Below are positions 26,470-35,063 of a DNA stretch of 44,198 nucleotides, one piece after another. Position numbers and translations under genes: made by a program. Location: assembly GCA_017397885.1 (NCBI GenBank), contig JAFQHQ010000133.1, positions 1-44,198 on the forward strand, written 5' to 3'. Source of the DNA: Clostridia bacterium (lineage in GTDB: Bacteria; Bacillota; Clostridia; UMGS1810). Numbering within the stretch: position 1 is the stretch's first letter; every line of letters begins with the position of its first letter. A model generated the notes under the pieces. That model had not been told where the DNA came from. It made no database searches and saw only the letters and a list, made by a program, of their open reading frames with translations.

Positions 26470-27320
26470 TTGTCATCCTCCTTAAGAAGTTCACTGTACA
26501 CATCTCTCTTGGAAAGCCCGTGCTCTTTTGCCACAATCTTCATGGCTTCTTTTTTATCAATTCCGTTTTCCATAAGCATTTTCACGTGTTGCGAAACCGG
26601 GAGCTGCTCTGTTTTTTCTTTTTGCTCAAGCCTGAACTCCTCGGGATTTTTGCCTTCAACTATCAAAACATATTCACCCTTGGGCGTGTTTTCGCCATAA
26701 AATTCTATGGCTTCGTCAATGGTTGTAAGGCTACACTCTTCATGAATTTTTGTGAGTTCACGCACAATTGACAAGGACCGGTTGCCAAAATATTTCTTCA
26801 TGTCGGCAAGAGTTCGTGTAAGCTTGTGGGGAGCTTCATAAAAAATGAGAGTGTGCGGATCGTCTTTTACACTTTCAAGATGCTCAATACGACTTTTTTT
26901 GTTCATTGACAAAAAGCCTTCAAAGGCAAAGCGGGATGTGTTTTGACCCGATATTATGAGAGCATTTATAAGAGCCACACTTCCCGGAACGGGGACAACT
27001 CTCACTCCTTCTTCAATGCACATTTTAACAAGATCCTCACCGGGGTCCGAAATGGCGGGAGTGCCTGCATCGGTAATGAGAGCAACATTTTTTCCGGATT
27101 TGATTTCGTTTATAATATACAAACCTTTTTCTTTTCGGTTATGTTCAAAATAGCTTGTAAGAGGTTTATGAATGTCAAAATGGGTGAGAAGTTTTTTGGA
27201 GTGTCTGGTGTCTTCGCAAGCGATAAGGTCACAATCACGCAAGGTATTAAGACATCTCACGGTAATATCATCAAGATTGCCTATTGGTGTGGCACATAAA
27301 TATAAAACTCCCGCTTCCAT
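26466..27320 (-). CDS. rsmI: 16S rRNA 2'-O-ribose C1402 methyltransferase RsmI
   Basis: 284 aa. A SAM-dependent methyltransferase of the tetrapyrrole-methylase fold that acts at the ribosomal P site. Hallmarks are LYLCATPIGNLDDIT (6-20), ACEDTRHSKKLL, ALITDAGTPAISDPG, PGSVALINALIISG and FYEAPHKL. The start ATG 27320 has AAAGGAG 7 nt upstream. It corresponds to B. subtilis yabC and follows the TrmN6-like gene as there. Confidence 0.96.
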   Translation of the reverse strand: MEAGVLYLCATPIGNLDDITVRCLNTLRDCDLIACEDTRHSKKLLTHFDIHKPLTSYFEHNRKEKGLYIINEIKSGKNVALITDAGTPAISDPGEDLVKMCIEEGVRVVPVPGSVALINALIISGQNTSRFAFEGFLSMNKKSRIEHLESVKDDPHTLIFYEAPHKLTRTLADMKKYFGNRSLSIVRELTKIHEECSLTTIDEAIEFYGENTPKGEYVLIVEGKNPEEFRLEQKEKTEQLPVSQHVKMLMENGIDKKEAMKIVAKEHGLSKRDVYSELLKEDDK

Positions 27321-27377
27321 TGTTCTTCTCCTTTCACAAGTCATATATTGTCAACAAAATACAAATTCAAATTCGAT

Positions 27378-28049
27378 TTATATATTAACATAAATCGGCG
27401 GTTCAATTTTAAGATTGGGCTCTGCACCCTTCATGGCTTCAATCATAATAAGCCTCGGTGGCTTTTGCGGATTTGGATGAATAAATGCAAGTCGCTTGGG
27501 CTCCAATTTGTGCTGTCTGAGTTCAAACAGGCAGTCGCAAAGTCTGTCTGCCCGATGAACCATATAAAAATGTCCGCCAAATTTGAGTATGGCATCTGCC
27601 GCCTCAATCACACCTTTTAAGTTGGTGCAAATTTCATGACGTGCAATCGCCTTTGGCTCATGAGGATTTTGAAATCCTGCCGAAGCGCTCATATACGGAG
27701 GATTGCATGTGACAACATCAATGCTTCCGCACGGGAAATGGTTTAGAACATTTTTAATGTCATCACAAATAACTTCCAGTCTGCCGTCAAGAGAATTTAT
27801 TTCAACATTCTTTTTTGCAAATTCAAAGGAACACTTCTGAAGCTCCATGCCATAGAATTTTTTCGCCTTGGTTTTGGCGCTCATAAGAATTGGAATGACT
27901 GCTCCGCCTGTGCAAAGATCCACCACCGTGTCACTGCTTTTTGCGCGGGCAAAATCCGACAAAAGTACCGAATCCGTGCCAAAGCAAAAAAGCTCCGAAT
28001 CCTGAATTATCTTTAAATTTGCAATTCCTAAATCTTCACATCTCTGCAT
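27378..28049 (-). CDS. TrmN6/YabB-like tRNA1(Val) adenine-37-N6-methyltransferase
   Basis: 223 aa. A class I SAM methyltransferase with VVDLCTGGAVIPILM (motif I, 42-56), the acidic GMEL (67-70) and NPPYM (116-120), the N6-adenine catalytic motif. The YabB/TrmN6 family methylates A37 of tRNA-Val in E. coli; the exact tRNA target here is assumed. The start is ATG 28049 with AGAGGA about 8 nt upstream. It has its own perfect promoter and leads rsmI. Confidence 0.9.
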   Translation of the reverse strand: MQRCEDLGIANLKIIQDSELFCFGTDSVLLSDFARAKSSDTVVDLCTGGAVIPILMSAKTKAKKFYGMELQKCSFEFAKKNVEINSLDGRLEVICDDIKNVLNHFPCGSIDVVTCNPPYMSASAGFQNPHEPKAIARHEICTNLKGVIEAADAILKFGGHFYMVHRADRLCDCLFELRQHKLEPKRLAFIHPNPQKPPRLIMIEAMKGAEPNLKIEPPIYVNI

Positions 28050-28145
28050 AAAATTATCCTCTGAAACACTTTTGAACACTGTCAAAATAATTAATAAAAC
28101 TAAAACTCTATTTACAAATTATACATAAATCCATTTTAACATCTT

Positions 28146-28174
28146 ATTATATCACAGTTTTTGCCGATTGTCAA
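28146..28174 (-). promoter_or_regulatory. perfect consensus promoter for the trmN6-rsmI operon
   Basis: On the minus strand TTGACA (28169-28174), 17-nt spacer, TATAAT (28146-28151). It lies directly after the ferredoxin terminator, giving a separate transcription unit with a leader of about 90 nt. Confidence 0.85.
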
Positions 28175-28191
28175 AGATTTAGAATAACAAA

Positions 28192-28218
28192 ATGCGGCAT
28201 AGCAAAGCTACGCCGCAT
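28192..28218 (-). terminator. terminator of the ferredoxin gene
   Basis: A 12-bp stem with one G:U pair (28192-28203 with 28207-28218, ATGCGGC...GCCGCAT) and a 3-nt loop. On the minus strand TTTTGTTATT follows, a moderately good U tract. It starts 24 nt beyond the ferredoxin stop. Confidence 0.75.
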
Positions 28219-28242
28219 AATGCAATTTGATTTAATTCTAAA

Positions 28243-28413
28243 TTATTCCTGAACGGGAGCACCTACGGGGCAAACACCTGCACATGCGCCGCAATCGAGA
28301 CATTCGTCTGCATTGATTACATATTTGCCATCACCTTCGGAAATAGCAGATACGGGGCATTCAGCTTCGCAAGCACCACAGCTGATGCAATCATCGTTGA
28401 TAACATATGCCAT
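28243..28413 (-). CDS. 2[4Fe-4S] ferredoxin
   Basis: 56 aa: a clostridial-type small electron carrier. The two cluster motifs are CISCGACEAECP (from residue 9) and CLDCGACAGVCP (from residue 38), each CxxCxxCxxxCP. A very strong AAGGAGGTG site is 7 nt before ATG 28413. It has its own promoter and terminator, so it is a single-gene unit although it lies between ricT and trmN6 in a conserved housekeeping block. Its partners cannot be seen; HydF-dependent hydrogenase or radical-SAM enzymes are plausible. Confidence 0.96.
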   Translation of the reverse strand: MAYVINDDCISCGACEAECPVSAISEGDGKYVINADECLDCGACAGVCPVGAPVQE

Positions 28414-28458
28414 CGGGAATACACCTCCTTATAAATGTGTGCAATGCAATGCACTGCT

Positions 28459-28506
28459 AACACTTGTTTACCATTATAACAATGTTTTCGACAAAAATCA
28501 AGTGTT
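28459..28506 (-). promoter_or_regulatory. ferredoxin promoter bracketed by an 8-bp inverted repeat
   Basis: On the minus strand TTGATT (28496-28501), 17-nt spacer, TATAAT (28473-28478), 60 nt before the ferredoxin start. AACACTTG (28459-28466) and its exact complement CAAGTGTT (28499-28506) flank the promoter, with starts 40 bp apart (about four helical turns). This arrangement could be a pair of operator half-sites. Confidence 0.65.
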
Positions 28507-28509
28507 TTA

Positions 28510-29382
28510 TCAATCTTTTTCAAGTTTCTTGAGTTCTGCCATGTCAATTTTCTCATCATTTTTGATAACAGTCTTTTTAAGAATCTTAACATCTTCAACT
28601 TTAAAATCTTTAAGTTCTTTTTCTTCACCCTTTTCAATTGCAACCGTAACAATGCCCTTAAGCGGTGAAACGGCAGTGACTTGACCTTTGCCGTCTTCGG
28701 TTTTTACAATTGAACCCACACCGGGAGTGGTCTTTGCAATAGACTCATATACTTCCTGCTCATGTTTAAGACAGCACATAAGTCTGCCGCATGTGCCGGA
28801 GATTTTTGTGGGATTGAGAGAAAGATTTTGCTCTTTTGCCATTTTTATGGAAACGGGAACAAAATCACTGAGGAACAAATTGCAACAAAGCTGTCTGCCG
28901 CAAATTCCGAGCCCTCCCATCATTTTGGACTCATCACGGACACCAATCTGGCGAAGCTCGATTCGTGTTTTAAACACACCCGCAAGATCTCTCACAAGAT
29001 CTCTGAAATCTACTCTGCCGTCGGCGGTGAAATAGAAAAGCACCTTGTTGTGATCAAAAGTATATTCCACATCAATAAGCTTCATTTCAAGATTGTGGCT
29101 ACGGATTTTTTCCTGACAAACCTCGAAAGCTTCTCTTTCGCGTTTTTTGTTTTCCTCCATAGCCTTCTCATCGGAATCATTTGCCTTTCGAAGAATTTTC
29201 TTCAAAGGCGGAACAATTTCATCATCGGTAACACTTTTTTTTGCAATTACAACTGTTCCGTATTCTACTCCGCGGGATGTTTCTACAATAACATGATCTC
29301 CCGCTTTTAAAACAAGATTTCCGGCATCGAAATAATAGATTTTTCCGACGCTTTTAAACCTTATTCCTGTTACATCAATCAT
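28510..29382 (-). CDS. ricT: PSP1-domain protein RicT (YaaT)
   Basis: 290 aa. The PSP1 domain covers most of the protein. Cysteines C161, C166, C167 (CGRQLCC) and C198, C203, C204 (CGRLMCC) form the conserved pattern that in B. subtilis YaaT/RicT ligates an iron-sulfur cluster in the RicA-RicF-RicT complex. The start is ATG 29382 after GAGGAGA. It follows holB by 22 nt, as in B. subtilis. Confidence 0.93.
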   Translation of the reverse strand: MIDVTGIRFKSVGKIYYFDAGNLVLKAGDHVIVETSRGVEYGTVVIAKKSVTDDEIVPPLKKILRKANDSDEKAMEENKKREREAFEVCQEKIRSHNLEMKLIDVEYTFDHNKVLFYFTADGRVDFRDLVRDLAGVFKTRIELRQIGVRDESKMMGGLGICGRQLCCNLFLSDFVPVSIKMAKEQNLSLNPTKISGTCGRLMCCLKHEQEVYESIAKTTPGVGSIVKTEDGKGQVTAVSPLKGIVTVAIEKGEEKELKDFKVEDVKILKKTVIKNDEKIDMAELKKLEKD

Positions 29383-29404
29383 TAACTTTCTCCTCAATTT
29401 GTAT

Positions 29405-30364
29405 TTATTGCTTCAGCACCGATTCAATTCGCATAATCATAGATTGAATTTGCATTGATACATTTTCATTATTCCTTAAATCAGACGGTATTGCACCGAC
29501 AATTTCGGTAAGATTAAAACATTTTGCCAAGGTAACAGAATTGGAAATCTCCTTGATTTCCGACATCTTATCGGTATTAACTATCTGATCTGAAAGACCA
29601 TTTTTTAAAAACATCACATCACGAAGCAACGAAACAATTGCCTCGAGCATAATATGAAGATGCTCTTTGTCGCCCGAAAGAATTTCGAAAGCTTCAAAAG
29701 CTCCTGCCTGAGACGAATCAACAACCTTGAGTATTGCGCCTATAGCGGCACTTCGAGCACTTTTAAAGTTTTCATCTTCAAGAAGTGATTTGAGAACTCC
29801 GGGATTGCCCATACAATAGTTATATAAAAACGAATCCTCATTGTCCAGCGGAAAACAAGAAACCATTTCTTCTTTTGACCAGGGCAAAAGCTCCAGCGTC
29901 ATAACCCTCGACATTATGGTTGGCAAAATATTTGATACGCTGTCACAAAGCAAAAGAAAAACCACATACGCAGGAGGTTCTTCAATTATTTTTAGAAGTG
30001 CATTCTGACACACCGATTCCATGATGTGAGCACTTTCTATGACAACAAATTTGTATTTCCCGCCCGAAGGTTTTTCGTAAACCCTTTTTATGATTGTACG
30101 AACTGTCTGAATATCATATTTGTTTTTTTCATTAGGCACAAGACGTACAATGTCAAAATTTGCTCCGGCAATTGCGCTTTTGCAACCGGTACATTCCTTG
30201 CACGCCATGGAGTGATTGCACGCAAAATAAAGCTCGATAAGATGGCTCAGATATTTTTTGCCGACTCCGCGAGGACCTTTTAAAATATAGGCATGACGCA
30301 CACTGTCATCCTTAATGGAATTTTCAAAATATGAAAGTAGCTTTTGCTGATAAAATGAAAGCAT
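29405..30364 (-). CDS. holB: DNA polymerase III delta' subunit (HolB)
   Basis: 319 aa. A clamp-loader AAA+ subunit: Walker A-like GPRGVGKK (30-37), a zinc site formed by C49, C55, C58 and C61, and NALLKIIEEPP. The sensor I-like region near ILPTIMSRVM lies downstream. It starts 2 nt after darA with AAAAGG upstream, so it is co-transcribed. Confidence 0.94.
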   Translation of the reverse strand: MLSFYQQKLLSYFENSIKDDSVRHAYILKGPRGVGKKYLSHLIELYFACNHSMACKECTGCKSAIAGANFDIVRLVPNEKNKYDIQTVRTIIKRVYEKPSGGKYKFVVIESAHIMESVCQNALLKIIEEPPAYVVFLLLCDSVSNILPTIMSRVMTLELLPWSKEEMVSCFPLDNEDSFLYNYCMGNPGVLKSLLEDENFKSARSAAIGAILKVVDSSQAGAFEAFEILSGDKEHLHIMLEAIVSLLRDVMFLKNGLSDQIVNTDKMSEIKEISNSVTLAKCFNLTEIVGAIPSDLRNNENVSMQIQSMIMRIESVLKQ

Positions 30365-30366
30365 TA

Positions 30367-30693
30367 TTATACCTTTTCAAATCTGTCAACATCAAGCACA
30401 AATATTGTTGCACCACCAATTTGCACCTCTATGGGGTATGGTGTGAAAGATGCCGATGCACCCATGGGCATGGGAGATGCTGTAATCTGTTTTCTGCGCT
30501 GGCTCTTTGCTTTGATTATATCTATAACTTCCTGAACTTTTTCGTCATCGGTACCAATGAGCAATGTCATATTTCCTGCTTTCAGAAATCCACCTGTTGT
30601 GGCAAGCTTGGTAACCGAAAAACCTGCTTTGGAAAGAGCGCCCAAAACCTTGTTACCATCTTCGTCATTTACAATTGCAAGAATTAATTTCAT
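30367..30693 (-). CDS. darA: c-di-AMP receptor protein DarA (YaaQ/DUF970)
   Basis: 108 aa, PII-like fold. MKLILAIVNDEDGNKVLGALSKAGF and TTGGFLKAGNMTLLIG match the cyclic-di-AMP binding family (DarA/PstA); the downstream B-loop and PIEVQIGGATIFVLDVDRFEKV complete it. Its output is unknown. The start is ATG 30693 with GGAGGGTG upstream. It heads the darA-holB-ricT unit; the yaaR gene found here in Bacillus is missing. Confidence 0.94.
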   Translation of the reverse strand: MKLILAIVNDEDGNKVLGALSKAGFSVTKLATTGGFLKAGNMTLLIGTDDEKVQEVIDIIKAKSQRRKQITASPMPMGASASFTPYPIEVQIGGATIFVLDVDRFEKV

Positions 30694-30714
30694 AATATCA
30701 CCCTCCTTTATTAC

Positions 30715-30743
30715 ATTATATAATGAAACGCTCATAAAATCAA
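30715..30743 (-). promoter_or_regulatory. sigma-A promoter for darA-holB-ricT
   Basis: On the minus strand TTGATT (30738-30743), 17-nt spacer, TATAAT (30715-30720), 21 nt before the darA start. Confidence 0.75.
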
Positions 30744-30780
30744 GAAAAATATTTTTTTGGGGCAAAAAATTTGATTTATA

Positions 30781-30809
30781 TTGAATAAATATGCATTTTG
30801 ATATATAAT
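30781..30809 (+). promoter_or_regulatory. sigma-A promoter for the ApbE lipoprotein gene
   Basis: TTGAAT (30781-30786), 17-nt spacer, TATAAT (30804-30809), divergent from the darA promoter 37 bp away. Confidence 0.75.
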
Positions 30810-30856
30810 GATGTCTGACACAAGTTAAAATAAGGTTTAATTATAAGGATGGTTTT

Positions 30857-31846
30857 ATGAAAAAAATAATTTCCGTTATATTGATTTTGACAATGCTTTT
30901 CTCCGTGTCTTCATGCAAAGATACCGAGGAAAAAGCAACCGAAAGTGCCATGTGCCTCGACACAATTGTCACCGTCACATGCTATGCAGACACCCGAGAA
31001 AAAGCAAGTGAAGCTGCAAAAGCTGCAATTTCGGAGGTACAAAGAATAGAGCTTTTGCTAAGTGCCTACATCGAAACCTCGGATATATATAAAATAAACC
31101 AAAACGGAGCAAATACTCCCGTTAAGGTGTCTGTCGAAACCTTGTCTGTTCTTGCAAAAGCGCTGGAATTTTGCGAAAAAACAAATGGTGCCTTTGACAT
31201 AACCGTAAAGCCCCTTGTGGAGCTTTGGAACATCAAGGCGGAAAACCCGCAAGTCCCAACCGATGAACAGATTGGTGTTGCTCTTGAAAAAGTCGACTAC
31301 AAATCTGTTATAATTGAAGACGGATACGTAAGATTTTTGAAAGAGGGCATGAAAATTGACCTTGGAGGTGCTGCAAAAGGATATGCGGCAGACAAGGTTT
31401 TTGAAGTGCTTAAAAATCACGGAATCAAAAACGCTCTCATTGACCTTGGCGGAAATATCTATGCCATGGGTCGGTCCGAGAGCGATGCTCCGTGGAAAAT
31501 CGGGCTTCAGGATCCCGACAAGGAAAGAGGACAGCATTTTTATGTGATGGAGCTCTCGGACAAAACATGCGTAACATCAGGTTCCTATGAACGTTATTTT
31601 GAAAAAGACGGAAAAATATATCATCACATCATCGACCCCAAAACCGGATATCCGGCAGACGGAAACCTTTTGAGCGTGAGCGTTTCGGGAGATTCGTCAT
31701 TTGAGGCAGACATGCTCTCAACTGCAATTTTTGTTATGGGGACAGAAGAATTTGAAAAAATAAAAAGCAATTTTAACTATGATAAATATGTTGTTGTTAC
31801 AAACAATAACGGCACATCGAATCACGCCGTTTATGAAAAACAGTAA
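30857..31846 (+). CDS. apbE: FAD:protein FMN transferase (ApbE), lipoprotein
   Basis: 329 aa. An N-terminal lipoprotein signal ends in the lipobox SVSSC with C20, so it is anchored outside the membrane. The ApbE domain shows IDLGGAAKGYAADK, LIDLGGNIYAMG, the HHIIDPKTGYPAD motif and a D-x-LSTAIFVMG motif for Mg-dependent FMN transfer. ApbE attaches FMN covalently to Thr/Ser of proteins such as Rnf and Nqr subunits or flavoprotein reductases. No target gene is adjacent. It is monocistronic, with AAGGATG before ATG 30857. Confidence 0.94.
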   Translation: MKKIISVILILTMLFSVSSCKDTEEKATESAMCLDTIVTVTCYADTREKASEAAKAAISEVQRIELLLSAYIETSDIYKINQNGANTPVKVSVETLSVLAKALEFCEKTNGAFDITVKPLVELWNIKAENPQVPTDEQIGVALEKVDYKSVIIEDGYVRFLKEGMKIDLGGAAKGYAADKVFEVLKNHGIKNALIDLGGNIYAMGRSESDAPWKIGLQDPDKERGQHFYVMELSDKTCVTSGSYERYFEKDGKIYHHIIDPKTGYPADGNLLSVSVSGDSSFEADMLSTAIFVMGTEEFEKIKSNFNYDKYVVVTNNNGTSNHAVYEKQ

Positions 31847-31890
31847 TCTTTACAATTCGCCCGATAAAAAATGCAAATTCCTACACAGCA

Positions 31891-31925
31891 AAAACAACAG
31901 TCCCCTCAGGAGACTGTTGTTTTTT
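31891..31925. terminator. bidirectional terminator between apbE and the surface operon
   Basis: A perfect 12-bp stem, AAAACAACAGTC (31891-31902) with GACTGTTGTTTT (31912-31923), a 9-nt loop and a T-run on the plus strand; the minus strand also reads TTTTT after the stem. The flanking genes converge here. Confidence 0.9.
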
Positions 31926-31934
31926 GATGGAAAA

Positions 31935-34900
31935 TTATTTCTTTGTATATGCCCTGAATTCAGTGATTGAGTTCCACTGGTCTTTGCTCGTTCCGTAGCA
32001 GTTAAGTCTGATGTAACGAGCTTCAACATCTTTGAGTTCGAAATATTCAAAGTCTGTGGAAATACCGCAGGTTTCAATAACCTTAACAGTTTCCCAGGTC
32101 TTCTTGTCGTTGGAAACCTGAATATCCATATATGTGCTTCTTGCATCACCGCCGTACATTGCAAGGGCAATGTATGAAACCTTGGTCTTGTCTGCAAGCT
32201 GGAATGTGATATTCTGTCTTGCTTTTGCAGACCAACGGGTTTGCATATTTTTGTCGATGGTGTTATCGGGAATGTTGCCGTCGTGGCTGGAAGCGGTTAC
32301 ACCGACAACTCCCACTTCCTTGTTATCGGCACCGATTTCGAAGATAGCTTCAATAACTTCGGGAAGTTCAAAGAGATAGGATGTGATTTTTCCTGTTTCC
32401 TTGTTTTTGAGAACCACATATTTTTCTGTTTTAGCATCGTTTTCCTTGTAGGAAATTTCGTACTTGGAATCGGCAACAGCCTTAATTTCCGAAGGCATAA
32501 CATCAACCTTGTAGCATCTGTTTGCAGGATTAAATTCTGCAAATTCCACACCGTCAAAGAGGATTTTTTCGGCCTTATCGAGGGGAGCAAACTCACCTTC
32601 GGGAATTGTCCACTGATCAAAAGGTGTAATCTCGGTTGCAGGCTCGGGAAGCTCTTCCTCTGTGAGGTAGGGAGTAAACTCAAGACGGAGGTTGAAATCC
32701 TTTACACCGTCAAAGTGGAGCGCAAGACGTCTGATGTCTTTTACAATTCGGTTTCCTTCCATCTGAGGAGATGTGGGAAGGGGAGTTGCACTCATGATGC
32801 TTGCTTTGTAGGGAACATCGCAAAGGATGTTGATGCGAAGTTTCTTACCGCCGTTATTACAGTATACTGTTTTGCCGTCGTCGGAAAGCTTGATGTCACA
32901 TTTGTTGAGGTTATAGAAAGCATAAACCTCTTCTTCCTTATTCAGATGAACCTCATCCTGAACAACCATCTGTGTTCTGTCGTTTCCAAACATTATACCT
33001 CGCTTGTAGGAAGCAGCGGTTGTCACATAGGTGTTAGTGAGGTCTGTGATTGCATAAGCTCCGCGGGGCATTGACTTGTAGGTGTTGATGGTGTCGCCGG
33101 GGCGAACTCTGTGACCGCCCTCAAGACCGGGATCAATTACAAGACATGAGTTTGCTTCGGCACGGGAGAAGTAATAACGCCATCTCTTGCCGTCCTGAGC
33201 AGAACCCCAGTAGCCGTCGAGGGAGTAGTTGTCACGACCCATGTTGGTTATCCACTGATGACCGAAGGCTTCAAGTCCGAGAGTACCTGAGTTCATGACA
33301 CCGTGAGTTTCGCCGGCATCCTGAACAAACATACCGCAATATATTTCCTGATTGCCTTCCCATGTGTTACGGAAGGTAACCTGGTCGTTGTTTCTGAAGA
33401 AGTTGTCAAGGGCAAAGGACGATGCTTCAACTGTTGAATAGTCAAAGTCAAGGTCATATGCAAGACAGGTCCACACATAATCGGAGGTGTTGTCAAGACA
33501 GTATTTCTGAAGCTCACGATTGCCGTTTATGAGAGCAAGCTCATAGAGAGCTGCGGTGGGTCTTCGGCCTTCATAGGTACCGTCGTTGATTGTGAACATA
33601 TAGGTTGATGATGAACCGTAGATTGGATAGTTAACAATGCTCTTTAGGCACTGAAGGTCGGAAAGTCCGTAGGATGTGCCGAGGGCTTTTTCCATACCGA
33701 GGAGCCATTTTGCCATGTAGGGACCCGTGTAACCCCAGTAACCGAGGGATTCATACCATGCACCGTCGGGATACCAACGTTCAACAACGGGCTTCATATA
33801 TTCAAAGTCACCCTGCATAATAGCCGTTGAATAGTCAATGTCCACATCGGCAATTGCCATTGCACCGAGGAAGGTGTAGGTGTTGTCGAGAAGGGCATGG
33901 TTGTTGGAGTTCCAGTAGAAAGCATAGAAGCCTTCGGTATATTTTGAGCTTCCCTTGTTGGTCATCATGTCATACATGGTGTCGTAGTGAAGCCTTTTGA
34001 GACCTTCAATTGTTTTGTCTCGCTTATCCTGCTCCATCCAGTTATACAGCCAGTCATAACCGATTGCACAACCGAAAACAAGCTGGTTGTTATCGATGTA
34101 CTGTGATGTGCCCCATGTAGAGAGATTAAGGAGTGCATCCATTTCTGCCCAGGCACGGTCTGCATATCTTTCGTCGCCTGTCATCTGATAGGCAAAAGCG
34201 TTATAGATGATTGCATTTTTGGCTTCATCACCACGGGAGTTGTAGGCACCCTCAAGGATTGTGTCGGTGTTTGAAACGCCTTTGGTGATATAGTTTTCAC
34301 ATCTTTCCGTGATGGAAGCAAACCATTTTTTGAGGTAGGGATCTTTGTCGAGATTATCTCTGACTCTGTCAAAGTCTGCTTGAGAAGCAAACATCCAGGG
34401 GTGACCCTTTGCAACTGTGGGAGCAAGATCACGTTTAAAATCTGCCGCTGTTACCACGGGATATTTAAAGGCGATCTGACCTTTGATGTAGGGTTCTTCT
34501 GCGGTAATGCGAAGAGTGGGACGATCAGCCTTGTTTGAAGATTCGTTTGAAAAAAGTGTTACAACAGAACCGGAATATTCAACAAAGAACACAATTTCCT
34601 TCTGTCCTTTTTCAAGAGCTTCTCTCACATAATCGGTGATTGCAACCATAGCGGTTGTTTTACCGAGTTTTTTAAGCTGGAAAGATGTGAGCATATATGC
34701 ACTTTCTCTTGTTCCGTCGGGAGTACCGAGAAAGGTGAGAGCTGTACCTTCAAAGGCATTTCTCACAGTGAGTGAAAGTACACTGCCGCCAAAAGGTTTT
34801 CCGCTGAATTCTTTTCCGGCAAATTCCGATATGTCAAACTTTATTTCGGCATATCTTTTGTAAACAGAACCCACAAAGAGGGTTTCTTTGTCGTCATAGG

Positions 34901-35045
34901 TTTTAATCTTGCCCTGATTGTTTTCGTAATATGTGTCGGAAACAACCGTTGCAAAGATGTCGGTTTCTTCTGTGGCAGCCATGGAAATCGGTGCAACAGA
35001 CATTAAAAGTGATACACAAAGTATCAGTGCTGTTAATCTTTTCAT
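31935..35045 (-). CDS. secreted heparinase II/III-like polysaccharide lyase with F5/8C domain
   Basis: 1036 aa. Signal peptide 1-23. Residues ~30-185 resemble a DNRLRE/CBM96-type beta domain (KRYAEIKFDIS...ITDYVREALEKGQ). An (alpha/alpha)-toroid starts near 210 (HPWMFASQADFDRVRDN), with NNHALLDNTYTFLGA near 380. A heparinase II/III-type beta-sandwich includes GVMNSGTLGLEAFGHQWITNMGRDNY near 582-610. The C-terminal ~130 residues are a discoidin/CBM32 domain (GVTASSHDGNIPDNTIDKNMQTRW...ARYIRLNCYG). Such enzymes cleave uronic-acid polysaccharides by elimination. It is the last gene of a three-gene operon; the SLH neighbours suggest a surface location. Substrate unknown. Confidence 0.88.
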   Translation of the reverse strand: MKRLTALILCVSLLMSVAPISMAATEETDIFATVVSDTYYENNQGKIKTYDDKETLFVGSVYKRYAEIKFDISEFAGKEFSGKPFGGSVLSLTVRNAFEGTALTFLGTPDGTRESAYMLTSFQLKKLGKTTAMVAITDYVREALEKGQKEIVFFVEYSGSVVTLFSNESSNKADRPTLRITAEEPYIKGQIAFKYPVVTAADFKRDLAPTVAKGHPWMFASQADFDRVRDNLDKDPYLKKWFASITERCENYITKGVSNTDTILEGAYNSRGDEAKNAIIYNAFAYQMTGDERYADRAWAEMDALLNLSTWGTSQYIDNNQLVFGCAIGYDWLYNWMEQDKRDKTIEGLKRLHYDTMYDMMTNKGSSKYTEGFYAFYWNSNNHALLDNTYTFLGAMAIADVDIDYSTAIMQGDFEYMKPVVERWYPDGAWYESLGYWGYTGPYMAKWLLGMEKALGTSYGLSDLQCLKSIVNYPIYGSSSTYMFTINDGTYEGRRPTAALYELALINGNRELQKYCLDNTSDYVWTCLAYDLDFDYSTVEASSFALDNFFRNNDQVTFRNTWEGNQEIYCGMFVQDAGETHGVMNSGTLGLEAFGHQWITNMGRDNYSLDGYWGSAQDGKRWRYYFSRAEANSCLVIDPGLEGGHRVRPGDTINTYKSMPRGAYAITDLTNTYVTTAASYKRGIMFGNDRTQMVVQDEVHLNKEEEVYAFYNLNKCDIKLSDDGKTVYCNNGGKKLRINILCDVPYKASIMSATPLPTSPQMEGNRIVKDIRRLALHFDGVKDFNLRLEFTPYLTEEELPEPATEITPFDQWTIPEGEFAPLDKAEKILFDGVEFAEFNPANRCYKVDVMPSEIKAVADSKYEISYKENDAKTEKYVVLKNKETGKITSYLFELPEVIEAIFEIGADNKEVGVVGVTASSHDGNIPDNTIDKNMQTRWSAKARQNITFQLADKTKVSYIALAMYGGDARSTYMDIQVSNDKKTWETVKVIETCGISTDFEYFELKDVEARYIRLNCYGTSKDQWNSITEFRAYTKK

Positions 35046-35063
35046 AGTTAGTCTCCTTTCACA

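Noticed and set aside
32241-33074. 277-codon plus-strand open frame opposite the lyase gene
   Set aside because: Antisense to strongly conserved protein sequence; Phe/Val/Cys-rich translation with no domain and no ribosome site.
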